The position numbers and the translations under genes are program-made. Shown here piece by piece: positions 55,708-63,589 of a DNA stretch of 64,000 nucleotides. The notes beneath the pieces are model-generated. The model did not search any database. It was not told the origin of the DNA and was given only the letters and a program-made list of their open reading frames with translations. The stretch's first letter is position 1. Each line of letters starts with the position of its first letter. The stretch comes from Alphaproteobacteria bacterium (GTDB lineage Bacteria > Pseudomonadota > Alphaproteobacteria > SMXQ01): the NCBI GenBank assembly GCA_009380075.1, contig WHSO01000010.1:1-64000 (forward strand), given 5' to 3'.

Positions 55708-55866
55708 CTATATCCGTCCGATCAGGAGCAGCACGAGAACGATAACCAGAACGAGCCCCAACGCACCGGTCGGGTAATATCCCCAACTCCTGCTATGTCG
55801 CCACGTCGGCAAGGCGCCGACCAGCATGAGCAGCAATATCACGATCAAAATAGTTCCAAGACTCAT
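55708..55866 (-). CDS. DUF3309 small membrane protein
   Basis: A 52-residue protein of the DUF3309 type: MSLGTILIVILLLMLVGALP then WRHSRSWGYYPTGALG and a second hydrophobic helix ending LLIGRI. GGAGAG precedes the ATG at 55866, and that start fits the family; the longer frame adds eight residues. The family is associated with stress-responsive loci. It is the first of five short genes running on the minus strand. Confidence 0.88.
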   Translation of the reverse strand: MSLGTILIVILLLMLVGALPTWRHSRSWGYYPTGALGLVLVIVLVLLLIGRI

Positions 55867-55902
55867 AACACTCTCCAATTCAAATTGCACAATTGCGCTG
55901 CG

Positions 55903-56112
55903 TTACTTCCGGCTTCCGAACAGGGCGAGCAGTCCGCCCCCCACGGCAGCGGCAACTCCGACGGCGAAGTACCACATCGTCTGGTTGCTGTAGCGGCCGG
56001 TCATCGCGTCGGAAATTTTCTCCATCGGCGCATTCGTGGAGTGGTAAGCAAAACCGAGGAGAACTAGCCCGATCGCCAAGACAACGACACCGATAATCCG
56101 CTTCATTTCCAT
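55903..56112 (-). CDS. DUF3185-like small membrane protein
   Basis: A 69-residue protein with two transmembrane helices around an extracytoplasmic loop (APMEKISDAMTGRYSNQTM). The pattern KRIIGVVVLAIGLVLLGFAY and the loop with DAMTGRYSNQTMW are typical of DUF3185. GGAGA lies before the ATG at 56112. The role is unknown; it is encoded close to DUF3309 and BON-domain genes, which suggests an envelope-stress set. Confidence 0.8.
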   Translation of the reverse strand: MEMKRIIGVVVLAIGLVLLGFAYHSTNAPMEKISDAMTGRYSNQTMWYFAVGVAAAVGGGLLALFGSRK

Positions 56113-56334
56113 ATGATATCTCCGTGCACCTTATAGCCGCCATAACGGCGTTCTTCACCTCATTTGGCACCGGAAATGTTGTGGAGAATAGTGCCGCCTC
56201 CGATCTCGCCCTGCTTAGCGAAGCATACCATGGTCCCGAGACTGGTTCGCTGCATGCCAGATTCGTCAGCAATCGCGGTACTTATGCCCACATTCTTATT
56301 GACGGTGCGACGCCTTTGAACGTCAGCCGGCCTT

Positions 56335-56811
56335 TTATTGTCGGCGACACTGGAATGTGACTGTCCTGGACCCGTCGGTGTTGGTAACGATGTTGGAAAT
56401 CACCTGTTGCGACCCAATGTTCATGCAATAGATCTGGGCACTTCGCGACGCGTTCAGCAGCTCCTGATCCGTCCTATAGCTGTAGATGAGATTGGGATTC
56501 ATCGGCGGCTGAGGCGCGGGCATCGACGCTGCCACGCATTCGTAAACGACAACCTTACTGCCATCCGGTTCGTTCGCGAAGCTCGCGGCTTGCGGCGCTA
56601 GTCGGTACTGGTTGCAGAATGTCGCGGCGCTCTGATTGGTCTGAATAAGCTCCTCGTCGTTGTGGTATTTGTAAGTGACGGTCGGTTTGCTCGATTCCAC
56701 CTGTTCCGGCACTGTGCGCTGTGCCACACAGGACGCCACGATCAGGCCCGCTGCCAATACGGTGGCTGCTCTGAACGTCGTTTTCAAAAGCCCGTACGAA
56801 TTCGCCGTCAT
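56335..56811 (-). CDS. Lipoprotein with two tandem repeats
   Basis: A 158-residue lipoprotein with lipobox LIVASC (Cys at residue 28). The mature part is two imperfect copies of a 47-residue unit: YHNDEELIQTNQSAATFCNQ... VVVYECV and YRTDQELLNASRSAQIYCMN... TVTFQCR. Each carries two Cys, which could form one disulfide per repeat. GGGGAGG precedes the ATG. No family assigned. Its placement among BON and glycine-zipper genes points to an envelope role. Confidence 0.72.
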   Translation of the reverse strand: MTANSYGLLKTTFRAATVLAAGLIVASCVAQRTVPEQVESSKPTVTYKYHNDEELIQTNQSAATFCNQYRLAPQAASFANEPDGSKVVVYECVAASMPAPQPPMNPNLIYSYRTDQELLNASRSAQIYCMNIGSQQVISNIVTNTDGSRTVTFQCRRQ

Positions 56812-56908
56812 TTGGATATCCTCCCCAAATTTTTTATGTTGCTGGAAATGCGTAATTGTCGCCGCCCTTGCCCCCGAATTTTTTTCGAAGAACTGGCGCT
56901 GCTTTTGC

Positions 56909-57223
56909 CTACTTAACCACCAGATCGTTTTTCACCGAACCGACACCGGCCACCCCGCTCGCCACCTTGCTGGCACGTGCCTTCATCTCCGCCGTGTCGA
57001 CAAAGCCGCTCAACTGAACGACGTCCTTGTACGTCTTGACACTGATTTGCATTACCTTCAGCACTGGATCCTGCAGGATCGCCGCCTTGACCTTGGTGGT
57101 GATTACCGTGTTATCGATATACTCGCCGGTGCTTTCCGTGGTCTGGCTTCCCGCGCAGGCACCGAGCGCAAGCGCCGACACAAGGGCGAAGGCCGCGGCC
57201 GCTGTTTTGAGGGATTTATTCAT
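56909..57223 (-). CDS. BON-domain lipoprotein
   Basis: A 104-residue lipoprotein: signal peptide with lipobox ALGACAG, then a single BON domain (DNTVITTKVKAAILQDP... QLSGFVDTAEMKARA... VKNDLVVK). BON domains attach to membranes and occur in OsmY-type osmotically induced proteins. GGAGAAAG lies before the ATG. It is followed by a 57-residue glycine-zipper gene upstream and the duplicated lipoprotein downstream. Confidence 0.88.
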   Translation of the reverse strand: MNKSLKTAAAAFALVSALALGACAGSQTTESTGEYIDNTVITTKVKAAILQDPVLKVMQISVKTYKDVVQLSGFVDTAEMKARASKVASGVAGVGSVKNDLVVK

Positions 57224-57420
57224 CAGCTTTCTCCATTCAAGTTGGGTTTTCGAACTAAGATAAAAGTGTCAAGTCCGCTTTTAGTTCCGCGTCACCGACT
57301 TTGCCTGCGGACATTGTCGGGCGCCGATCTTAGTCAACGAGTCAGCTTGACGACGGTTATGTTGACAACCCGGTTGCGGGGCTCAGCGGCGTCATTATCG
57401 TCCTCTTGCAGGTGAGCGCC

Positions 57421-57594
57421 CTACTTCCAGATCGGCCGGCCAAGATTGATCTGGTCTAGTGTCGTGAGCGCCCCTGTTCCGGCACCGGCGGCACCCCCAA
57501 TCAACGCACCTTCGACGGGAGCACCGACCATAAATCCGCCGAGCAAGAATAGAGAGAACAGAAAGATGGGAGCCAACAACGCAATTCGTTTCAT
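57421..57594 (-). CDS. Small glycine-zipper envelope protein (57 aa)
   Basis: A 57-residue protein: one hydrophobic N-terminal segment (IALLAPIFLFSLFLLGGF), then a glycine-zipper stretch (GALIGGAAGAGTGAL) and a short polar tail. GAGGCAAG precedes the ATG at 57594; the longer frame has no such site. It resembles the N-terminus of glycine-zipper 2TM lipoproteins such as the one at 58130-58630 but lacks their C-terminal domain. Confidence 0.7.
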   Translation of the reverse strand: MKRIALLAPIFLFSLFLLGGFMVGAPVEGALIGGAAGAGTGALTTLDQINLGRPIWK

Positions 57595-58129
57595 GACTTG
57601 CCTCCGAGCGCGTGGGCCGTTTATCACCGATTTGGCCGGGCAGTGGCTGCCGCAACGTCCACAACAACCGATGTCGGCTCGACGCTGTTTAGTCCTACGC
57701 CAGCAGCAAGATCAGCTTGTACTTCCCCAACCTGGGTCAGGCATTGATTTAAATCAAACAATCAGGGGGGCGATAAAATCGTCAATTTCCGAACACCTTG
57801 AAAGTCTTTTTCGATGTTTTCGTTGGTGATCGACGGTGTGAATGCGTAAGCCTTGGCTTGCTCAGGAAGTCACGGAAACGCGAGGGACGTAGTCCCGTTT
57901 AATGACCAGTCGGAATACACTTCTTCGAAAGCCCAATTAATGGGCGTCCGAAGCATACTTAAATCTAAGGCGCGTATTAGGCTCACTCCAGATTCGGAAT
58001 CTACTCAGATCGAGGCTGCCGGAGCCGGTCGGGGTCCTCGGACCTTACAGGCGCTGGCGCCGGGCTGTGCGCAGATTCCGCGAAGCAGAGCCTACAAAAT
58101 GCCGTGGCGCCGAATGCTTCCAATACCCT
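57595..58129. other. Gene-poor stretch with an FNR/FixK-type box
   Basis: About 535 bases with no supportable gene apart from the regulatory site at 57744-57757. A -10-like TAAAAT at 57774-57779, about 26 bases from the centre of the box, could give a plus-strand promoter, but no clear product follows. Confidence 0.45.
57744..57757. promoter_or_regulatory. FNR/FixK-type palindrome
   Basis: TTGATTTAAATCAA is a perfect 14-bp palindrome matching the FNR/FixK consensus TTGAT-N4-ATCAA exactly. It lies 150 bases upstream of the small glycine-zipper gene (minus strand) and is near a TAAAAT on the plus strand. An oxygen- or nitric-oxide-responsive regulator could bind it. Confidence 0.6.
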
Positions 58130-58630
58130 TCAGCTGGGCATCCAGCCCGCGGGTCCTTTACACAATGTTATGGTATCCTCCTGAGTATTGCCATTCTTCG
58201 TGGCCGATTGACGAATCGGACGGCAGGTACGACCACTGCTATCGCGAAACTCCGCCCCGGTCGGACTCGCCCACCCATTTGCTGCATCCTGGAAATATAC
58301 GCCGCTTCTTTTCCAGGTGATGCGCTCGCCAGTTGGGCTCTCGGCGGCGCGGACCGCTGCGAGAGCCGCAGCTTTCTTCTCGTCGCCCTCGAGGTAGTTT
58401 CCTAGCCGGTTGCCGATTAATCCACCTGCAGCCGCACCGATCAGGGTCCCGGACGCGCTTCCAGAGATGAGGTAGCCAGCCAGACCACCCGCTACGGCAC
58501 CCGCACCAGTTCCAATGGTTTGGCTCTGCGTCATCCCGCCAACCCCCCCGGATCCACCGGACGAGGTCTCGCAGGCTGCCAGCGTCACCAGACTCACCAG
58601 TGCAAGTCCAAGAATTGGAATTCGTGACAT
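58130..58630 (-). CDS. Glycine-zipper 2TM lipoprotein (17 kDa surface antigen-like)
   Basis: A 166-residue lipoprotein: lipobox TLAACE, a Gly/Ser-rich linker, then a glycine-zipper segment (GTGAGAVAGGLAGYLISGSAS and IGAAAGGLIGNRLGNYL) and a C-terminal beta domain (TGERITWKRSGVYF, GRTCRPIRQSAT) typical of the rickettsial 17 kDa surface antigen group. It likely sits in the outer membrane. It starts with ATG after a weak GGGGAT site. Confidence 0.85.
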   Translation of the reverse strand: MSRIPILGLALVSLVTLAACETSSGGSGGVGGMTQSQTIGTGAGAVAGGLAGYLISGSASGTLIGAAAGGLIGNRLGNYLEGDEKKAAALAAVRAAESPTGERITWKRSGVYFQDAANGWASPTGAEFRDSSGRTCRPIRQSATKNGNTQEDTITLCKGPAGWMPS

Positions 58631-58696
58631 AGATCTATCCCCATTTTTAGAGCCTCGGAATGGGCTAACCAGCCACAGCTGTTTAGCTCATGCCAT

Positions 58697-61498
58697 CTAA
58701 AGCGATATTACCGTTTGCAGGGAAGCGGACGGGTCCGGATATGTCGTCTGGGCTTTCGCGAGAGCAGCCGACAGTTCCTTCGCCAGCGTCTGCACGTGCG
58801 GCTGGGTCATGATCTCATAGTGCCGCCCGGAGATCGGCCGGATTTCCAGGCAGCCCCGGATCAGGTAGTTCCATCCGTCGTGCTGGTCGGCATGCGCCCA
58901 AGCATAGCGTTCCGCCTTGAATAATACTGCATCACCGTCATAGGGGCGCGCCCGATAGCTGCGCCGGATCATGTCGTTGGCAGGCACCGGACACCGCAGG
59001 ATGCGCGGCAGCGGTTGCCCTCGTGACTCGAAAAACCGCCAGGTGTTAGAAAAACATTTGACCCGCAGCGTCATGTATACCGTCTTGGTAACGTTTCTAG
59101 CGCGTAGCCAAAGGTAACCCGGCACTTGGGCTGGAGCCAACGACTTCACCCGCTGCCTATGATGCGCAAACCAGTCCCTTGTCGATACGCGTCGTTCACC
59201 CACTTGACTGTATGTGTCGATCAAGGCAAGCAGGGCAACGTCGTCACCGGCGGCACGCAGGTGCTGGGCCATGACGTAAGCGACCCGCCCACCGAAGGAA
59301 TATCCGCCGAGGTAATACGGCCCGACGGGTTGGACCTTCTTGATTTCGCGGACATAATGCGCCGCCATCTCGTCGATCCGCGTAAGCGGTTCCTCCTCGC
59401 CGTCGAGGCCGCGGCACTGGATGCCGTAGAACGGCTGCGCGTCGCCGAGGAAGCGCGACAGGTCGCGATAATTCAGCACCTGCCCGTTGCCGTCGTGCAC
59501 GCAGAAGAAGGGCGAACTTTTGCCCTTGGGCTGGATCGGGACAAGGCAGGGGGAAGGAGCAGTTTCCTCGATTCGTTGCGCCATCCTGGCGGCGGTACCG
59601 GCCTCGAACAGGACCGAACGGGGGAGCCACCGGCCTAGCTCTTTCTCGACGCGCAGAAACAACTCGACCGCCTGCAGCGAATCGCCGCCGAGCATGAAGA
59701 AATCCTCGTTGAGACCGACACGGTCGAGCCCGAGCACCTCCGCCCACAGGCGTTGCAGCTTCGCTTCCAAAACGGTCGCAGGCCGGTTGTCGATCGCCAC
59801 GGGCTGCGCCCTGGACGAATCCGTGACCAGGCCGAAGGCCTCCGCCAGATTGCGCCGCTGGATCTTGCCCGTGGGGCCCGTGGGAATCTCATCGACGATG
59901 ACAAAGCGACGTGGCACCTTGAACGGTGCAAGCCGTCCGCGCAAGAACTTCGACAGGACCTCATCGGTCAGGTCGGCGCCCTTCGCCGGCACGACTGCGG
60001 CCGCCACTTCCTGGCCCAGCGTCGCGTGCGGCACCGGGAATGTGACAGCGTCGGCCACGTCGGGGTGGTCCTTGAGCGCGCCGTCGACCTCGGACGGAGT
60101 GATCTTCTCGCCCCCGCGGTTGATGATGTCCTTGATCCGGCCCGTGAGCGTCACGTAGCCATCCCGGTCGATGATCCCCTCGTCGCCGGTGCGGAACCAG
60201 CCGTCCACGAAGCATTTTTCATTTGCGGCGGCGTCGTTTTCGTAGCCGGAGAAAATGCCCGCACTATCGACCACGACCTCGCCGCGCGCGCCATGCGCCA
60301 GCAGCCGGTCGTCGGGCCCCATGATCGCGATCCTGCCGTCGACGGAAACGCCCACGGTTCCCGGCTTGCGAACCGCGGGCGGCAGCGGGGTGCCGCAGAT
60401 GTAGCCGGTTTCCGTGCTGGCATAGGTTGAGATCACCGGTGCGCGGAAAACTGTTTCGAGGGTTTCGGCGATCCTCGGGTCGAGATGGCCGGACCCCGTC
60501 TTTATGAATCGTAACTGCGATTCCCTGATCGCAGCGGCGTGGTCTAGCGCCGCCGCGCAGATCGCGTGGTGAAAGGTATAGCTGCCGGTGTACCAGGTCG
60601 GTGCCAGCGTCGCGATCAGACGGAAGAACGACTCCACCGAGAATTCCGGGAGCGTGACCACGCTTGCGCCGGAAAACAGGGTGGCCCCGAGGGATGTGTA
60701 GAGCCCGTGGCCGTGAAACAGCGGCATCAGGTTGAGACAGCGGTCCGACGCCCTCATCTTCTGGGCCTGGGCATGACGGGCCACTTTGGCCACAAGCTGC
60801 CGATGACTTACGGGGACCACCTTGCTGTGGGACGTGGTACCCGAGGTGGTGAGCACGAGGGCCAGATCATCCGGTTGCGCGGGACCTGGCCGTGCGGGCG
60901 TTCCGGCTGGGGGGCCTGACCGAATGTCGATCATTCCGGTGATATCGCCCGCGATGCACTCGACCTCCAGCAGCGGCAGTCCGATCTTTCGGGCGGCGGC
61001 GCGGGCCGCGGTGTCGATTCCCACATCGACCGCGACCGCCTGCACCTTCAGGTCGCGCAGGTAGAGCACGAATTCGCCGAGGGAAAGGTCCGGATTCATC
61101 GGGACCGCCACCGCGCCGTCCATGATTCCCGCGATGAGGGCGGCGGTGGCCGCAGTGTTGGGACCGATCGTCGCGATGCGGTCGCCGCGGCCGAAGCCCG
61201 CGGCCTTAAGCCGCTCCTGGACGCGGTCCATCAGGCGCGCGAGCCCGGTGTAGGTCAGCGGCGCCCGTCCTTCGGCGAGAAGCGCCGGCGCGTCCGGCGT
61301 CGTCCGAGCGTGCCGGCGGACGATCTCTCCGATCGTTTCCTTGACTGAAATTTCCAATGACGATGTATCGCCTACGTGGAACATCCCAAAAGGTTGGCAC
61401 GCGGACACGTTAGCGGCTGCCGTACGAGTGGGGGCCTGATTCACTACAGTCGTGCTTCGCGTCATTTTAAGCTTTTTTCCCTGTTGGCTAAGGTTCAT
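58697..61498 (-). CDS. Single-module A-T-TE synthetase (NRPS-like)
   Basis: A 933-residue enzyme. An adenylation domain fills residues about 50-545 (LTTSGTTSHSK, MPLFHGHGLYTSL, STETGY, GWFRTGDEGIIDRDGY, GKIQRRN). A carrier domain follows (about 565-640, LGGDSLQA with the phosphopantetheine Ser near 604), and a thioesterase completes it (about 670-930, GYSFGG with the catalytic Ser near 731). The adenylation domain resembles acyl- and oxalyl-CoA ligases more than amino-acid-activating ones. A-T-TE enzymes such as RalA join two keto acids; alternatively it loads and releases a single acyl group. No transport or tailoring genes are adjacent. The start codon is uncertain because ATGs at codons 1, 12 and 39 all have weak sites. 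Confidence 0.88.
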   Translation of the reverse strand: MNLSQQGKKLKMTRSTTVVNQAPTRTAAANVSACQPFGMFHVGDTSSLEISVKETIGEIVRRHARTTPDAPALLAEGRAPLTYTGLARLMDRVQERLKAAGFGRGDRIATIGPNTAATAALIAGIMDGAVAVPMNPDLSLGEFVLYLRDLKVQAVAVDVGIDTAARAAARKIGLPLLEVECIAGDITGMIDIRSGPPAGTPARPGPAQPDDLALVLTTSGTTSHSKVVPVSHRQLVAKVARHAQAQKMRASDRCLNLMPLFHGHGLYTSLGATLFSGASVVTLPEFSVESFFRLIATLAPTWYTGSYTFHHAICAAALDHAAAIRESQLRFIKTGSGHLDPRIAETLETVFRAPVISTYASTETGYICGTPLPPAVRKPGTVGVSVDGRIAIMGPDDRLLAHGARGEVVVDSAGIFSGYENDAAANEKCFVDGWFRTGDEGIIDRDGYVTLTGRIKDIINRGGEKITPSEVDGALKDHPDVADAVTFPVPHATLGQEVAAAVVPAKGADLTDEVLSKFLRGRLAPFKVPRRFVIVDEIPTGPTGKIQRRNLAEAFGLVTDSSRAQPVAIDNRPATVLEAKLQRLWAEVLGLDRVGLNEDFFMLGGDSLQAVELFLRVEKELGRWLPRSVLFEAGTAARMAQRIEETAPSPCLVPIQPKGKSSPFFCVHDGNGQVLNYRDLSRFLGDAQPFYGIQCRGLDGEEEPLTRIDEMAAHYVREIKKVQPVGPYYLGGYSFGGRVAYVMAQHLRAAGDDVALLALIDTYSQVGERRVSTRDWFAHHRQRVKSLAPAQVPGYLWLRARNVTKTVYMTLRVKCFSNTWRFFESRGQPLPRILRCPVPANDMIRRSYRARPYDGDAVLFKAERYAWAHADQHDGWNYLIRGCLEIRPISGRHYEIMTQPHVQTLAKELSAALAKAQTTYPDPSASLQTVISL

Positions 61499-62137
61499 CC
61501 AAAGGCGGATCGTTCTAGTTCATCGCAATCAACCTACTTAATGAAATCTTAGTCGCGAATGAGCTATCGCCCCGCATTCGGAAACTACTTAGTCATTGGT
61601 GTAGCTTCACGCACCGCAGCGCGCTTGTTCCGGAGCCGACAGCTGAAAGCGACGACCTAGAATGAGAGGACTGTGCGTCGCCGATTGCCCGGATATCTGA
61701 TTACAATTGCCTATCTGCGGGATTTGTGGGATCGCGTCGCGATACTCGCGTAAAGTGCGACTTGGTCAACGAATCGTGCATTAACCAACTTGAACGTCCG
61801 CTGAGCGTCAGGAAAATTCCGTGCCACTCTATCTATCCGCCAAGCGCACTTGGTAATTCGGGCGGATAAAGGCGTGACGTGGGCTGCCTTTACAGCAGGT
61901 CCGAAATCTCAACAACGCAACTGGTGCGGCAGGAAACTACCATCTGGAAACGGCGACAAAGGTCGGTAACCAGCACAGAGTAGATTCCGTCCCTGTGGCC
62001 TGAGACGTGGAGTCTTTAGTATTAACTTCATTGAGTGTGGTGAACCGACGATTTCTCGCCGGACGTATTTAGAGCCTAACTACGATTACTGAATTGCGTT
62101 TTCGGGTGCAATGCCCGGAAAAGGGCTCTTTTTGGGA
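61499..62137. other. Intergenic region before the small RNA
   Basis: About 640 bases with moderate GC and no gene I can support. Nothing resembling a GGAAC-type EcfG promoter was found in it. The final 100 bases lead into the small RNA, so its promoter should be here. Confidence 0.4.
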
Positions 62138-62248
62138 TCCTATGTCCCCCCATGGACGTAGGACTCTTTTGATGGTCCTGCGTCCTCCCCTTGGACGTAA
62201 AGCCTCCCTGTTAAACTTGCCGGGAACATTGGTTCCCGGCATTTTTTT
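62138..62248 (+). ncRNA. Candidate small RNA with two C-rich hairpin loops and terminator
   Basis: Hairpin 1 (62138-62163) has a 10-bp stem TCCTATGTCC / GGACGTAGGA and loop CCCCAT. Hairpin 2 (62179-62199) has TGCGTCC / GGACGTA and loop TCCCCTT. A third C-rich stretch, CCTCCC, lies unpaired at 62203-62208. The RNA ends with a 10-bp intrinsic terminator (TGCCGGGAAC / GTTCCCGGCA, ATTG loop, 62218-62241) and eight T. The two hairpins are related copies. C-rich loops that mimic anti-Shine-Dalgarno sequence are a feature of the CcsR/cuckoo-type and alpha-r14-like small RNAs of Alphaproteobacteria. The 5' end and promoter were not located. Confidence 0.65.
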
Positions 62249-62589
62249 TCGCTATCACGTGAAGGGGGATGCCTCTTCCTGTAAGAGGTGGACAAAGAAT
62301 GAGACGCCGAAAACCAAACGGTGTCCAGCCGCCGCAATTTGCTGTGACCGCCCGCATCAGGTTGAAGGGACGGGTCAGACGGCACAGCCGTAAGGCCCTG
62401 GAGCCGCGAATAAAGCCATAAGACGCCGCCGCTATTCGCAAAGCCCAGAACAACATCACCGTGAAGTAGCCGAGCCTTTCCCACGGCTCCGAGCGACGAG
62501 CTACCGAACAAGAAAGCGCCAGTTTCGGCAAGAACCTCACGCTTTCTCTTTCAGACCCGGCCGGTCGAGGGACGATGGCCCCCGTTGCA

Positions 62590-63096
62590 TCAGGCGGCGT
62601 CTGGGAACGATGCGGTTCTGCTATCCAGTTCCTGCTGCAATGTGTCCCGGGCACGTGAACAGCGTGACTTTACGGTCCCCATGGGTATGCCGAGCTCCCG
62701 CGACACTTCCTTGTAGGATCTGCCCTCCACCCCGATGAAGTAAAGGATCATCTTCTGCTGGCTTGGCAAACGCCTCATGGCTTCTCTTACCGCACGAAGC
62801 ATGACTGAGTGGGTCTGATTCGGCGGTACGGACAGCGAGTTAATAGCGGCTTCCGGATTTGCCGCTTCCTTCCATTTCTTGTTGCGCCGGATCTCACTGA
62901 TATACAGGTTGTGCAGGATCGTGAACAACCAGGCGCGAAGGTTGGTGCCCGGCTTGTACAGGCTCGCTTTCGTGAGGGCTCGCACAACGCATTCCTGAAC
63001 CAGATCCTCCGCAGCCGTTGGATTGTGAGCAAGTGCCCGTGCATAGCGCATCAGCGCAGGCAAGTGGATTTCGATCTGTTGGGCGACCTGGTTCAT
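62590..63096 (-). CDS. ECF-type sigma factor
   Basis: A 168-residue extracytoplasmic-function sigma factor with region 2 (TNLRAWLFTILHNLYISEIRR) and region 4 (LPSQQKMILYFIGVEG... GIPMGTVKSRCSRARDTL). The ATG at 63096 has GAGAG upstream; an ATG four codons earlier also fits. GTNLRAWLFTIL resembles the EcfG general-stress group, but no NepR anti-sigma lies beside it, so the class is open. The start is one base after the PRC-barrel gene stop. Confidence 0.85.
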   Translation of the reverse strand: MNQVAQQIEIHLPALMRYARALAHNPTAAEDLVQECVVRALTKASLYKPGTNLRAWLFTILHNLYISEIRRNKKWKEAANPEAAINSLSVPPNQTHSVMLRAVREAMRRLPSQQKMILYFIGVEGRSYKEVSRELGIPMGTVKSRCSRARDTLQQELDSRTASFPDAA

Positions 63097-63097
63097 T

Positions 63098-63499
63098 CTA
63101 TCTCTCATTCTTCGTTGAATAATTGAAATCGGGAAGCCTCTTCAGCGACTCCTTGCTGGCGCCCCGGAATATCATCTTTCTATGTTCCACTCGGAGGACG
63201 GTGTAAGGAACCACGACGTATCTGATGCCTAAATTCAGGAACCCGCCCACCGACAGGATTGCAAAGGGTTCCTTTTCATTCGTAGTGACAATCAAGTCGT
63301 GAACCGTGCCTACGTCCTCACCGAATTCGTTGACGACGGTGCTGCCGACAATCCTGGAAATCAGGTAGCCAGTGGTCGCCACCCGATTTGGTTCCGAATG
63401 AAGCATTAGCATCTCCGGCGAACCTTGCGGTAACGCCTGGTCGATCAGCGCTACGCTGAAGATCGCAGTACTTATCATGAACGTAAACGGACGTATCAT
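63098..63499 (-). CDS. Secreted PRC-barrel domain protein
   Basis: A 133-residue protein with a Sec signal (FTFMISTAIFSVALIDQALP) and a PRC barrel (ISRIVGSTVVNEFGEDVGTVHDLIV... FLNLGIRYVVVPYTVLRVEHRKM). PRC barrels act in photosynthetic reaction centres, RimM and many envelope proteins; here it is exported. It directly precedes the sigma factor gene and is likely co-transcribed with it. Confidence 0.82.
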   Translation of the reverse strand: MIRPFTFMISTAIFSVALIDQALPQGSPEMLMLHSEPNRVATTGYLISRIVGSTVVNEFGEDVGTVHDLIVTTNEKEPFAILSVGGFLNLGIRYVVVPYTVLRVEHRKMIFRGASKESLKRLPDFNYSTKNER

Positions 63500-63589
63500 G
63501 GACGAAGTATACAGATCGACGGAATCGCCGCGACAGCATCGGAAATTACCTATGCGCTCGCGCCGATTGGCCGCAATGGCCGTTACCCG

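Noticed and set aside
57853-58405. Overlapping plus-strand open frames downstream of the FNR-type box
   Set aside because: No ribosome-binding sites or domains, and partly antisense to the glycine-zipper lipoprotein.
61499-62137. EcfG-type promoter of the small RNA
   Set aside because: No GGAAC plus CGTT pair at correct spacing was seen in the upstream stretch.
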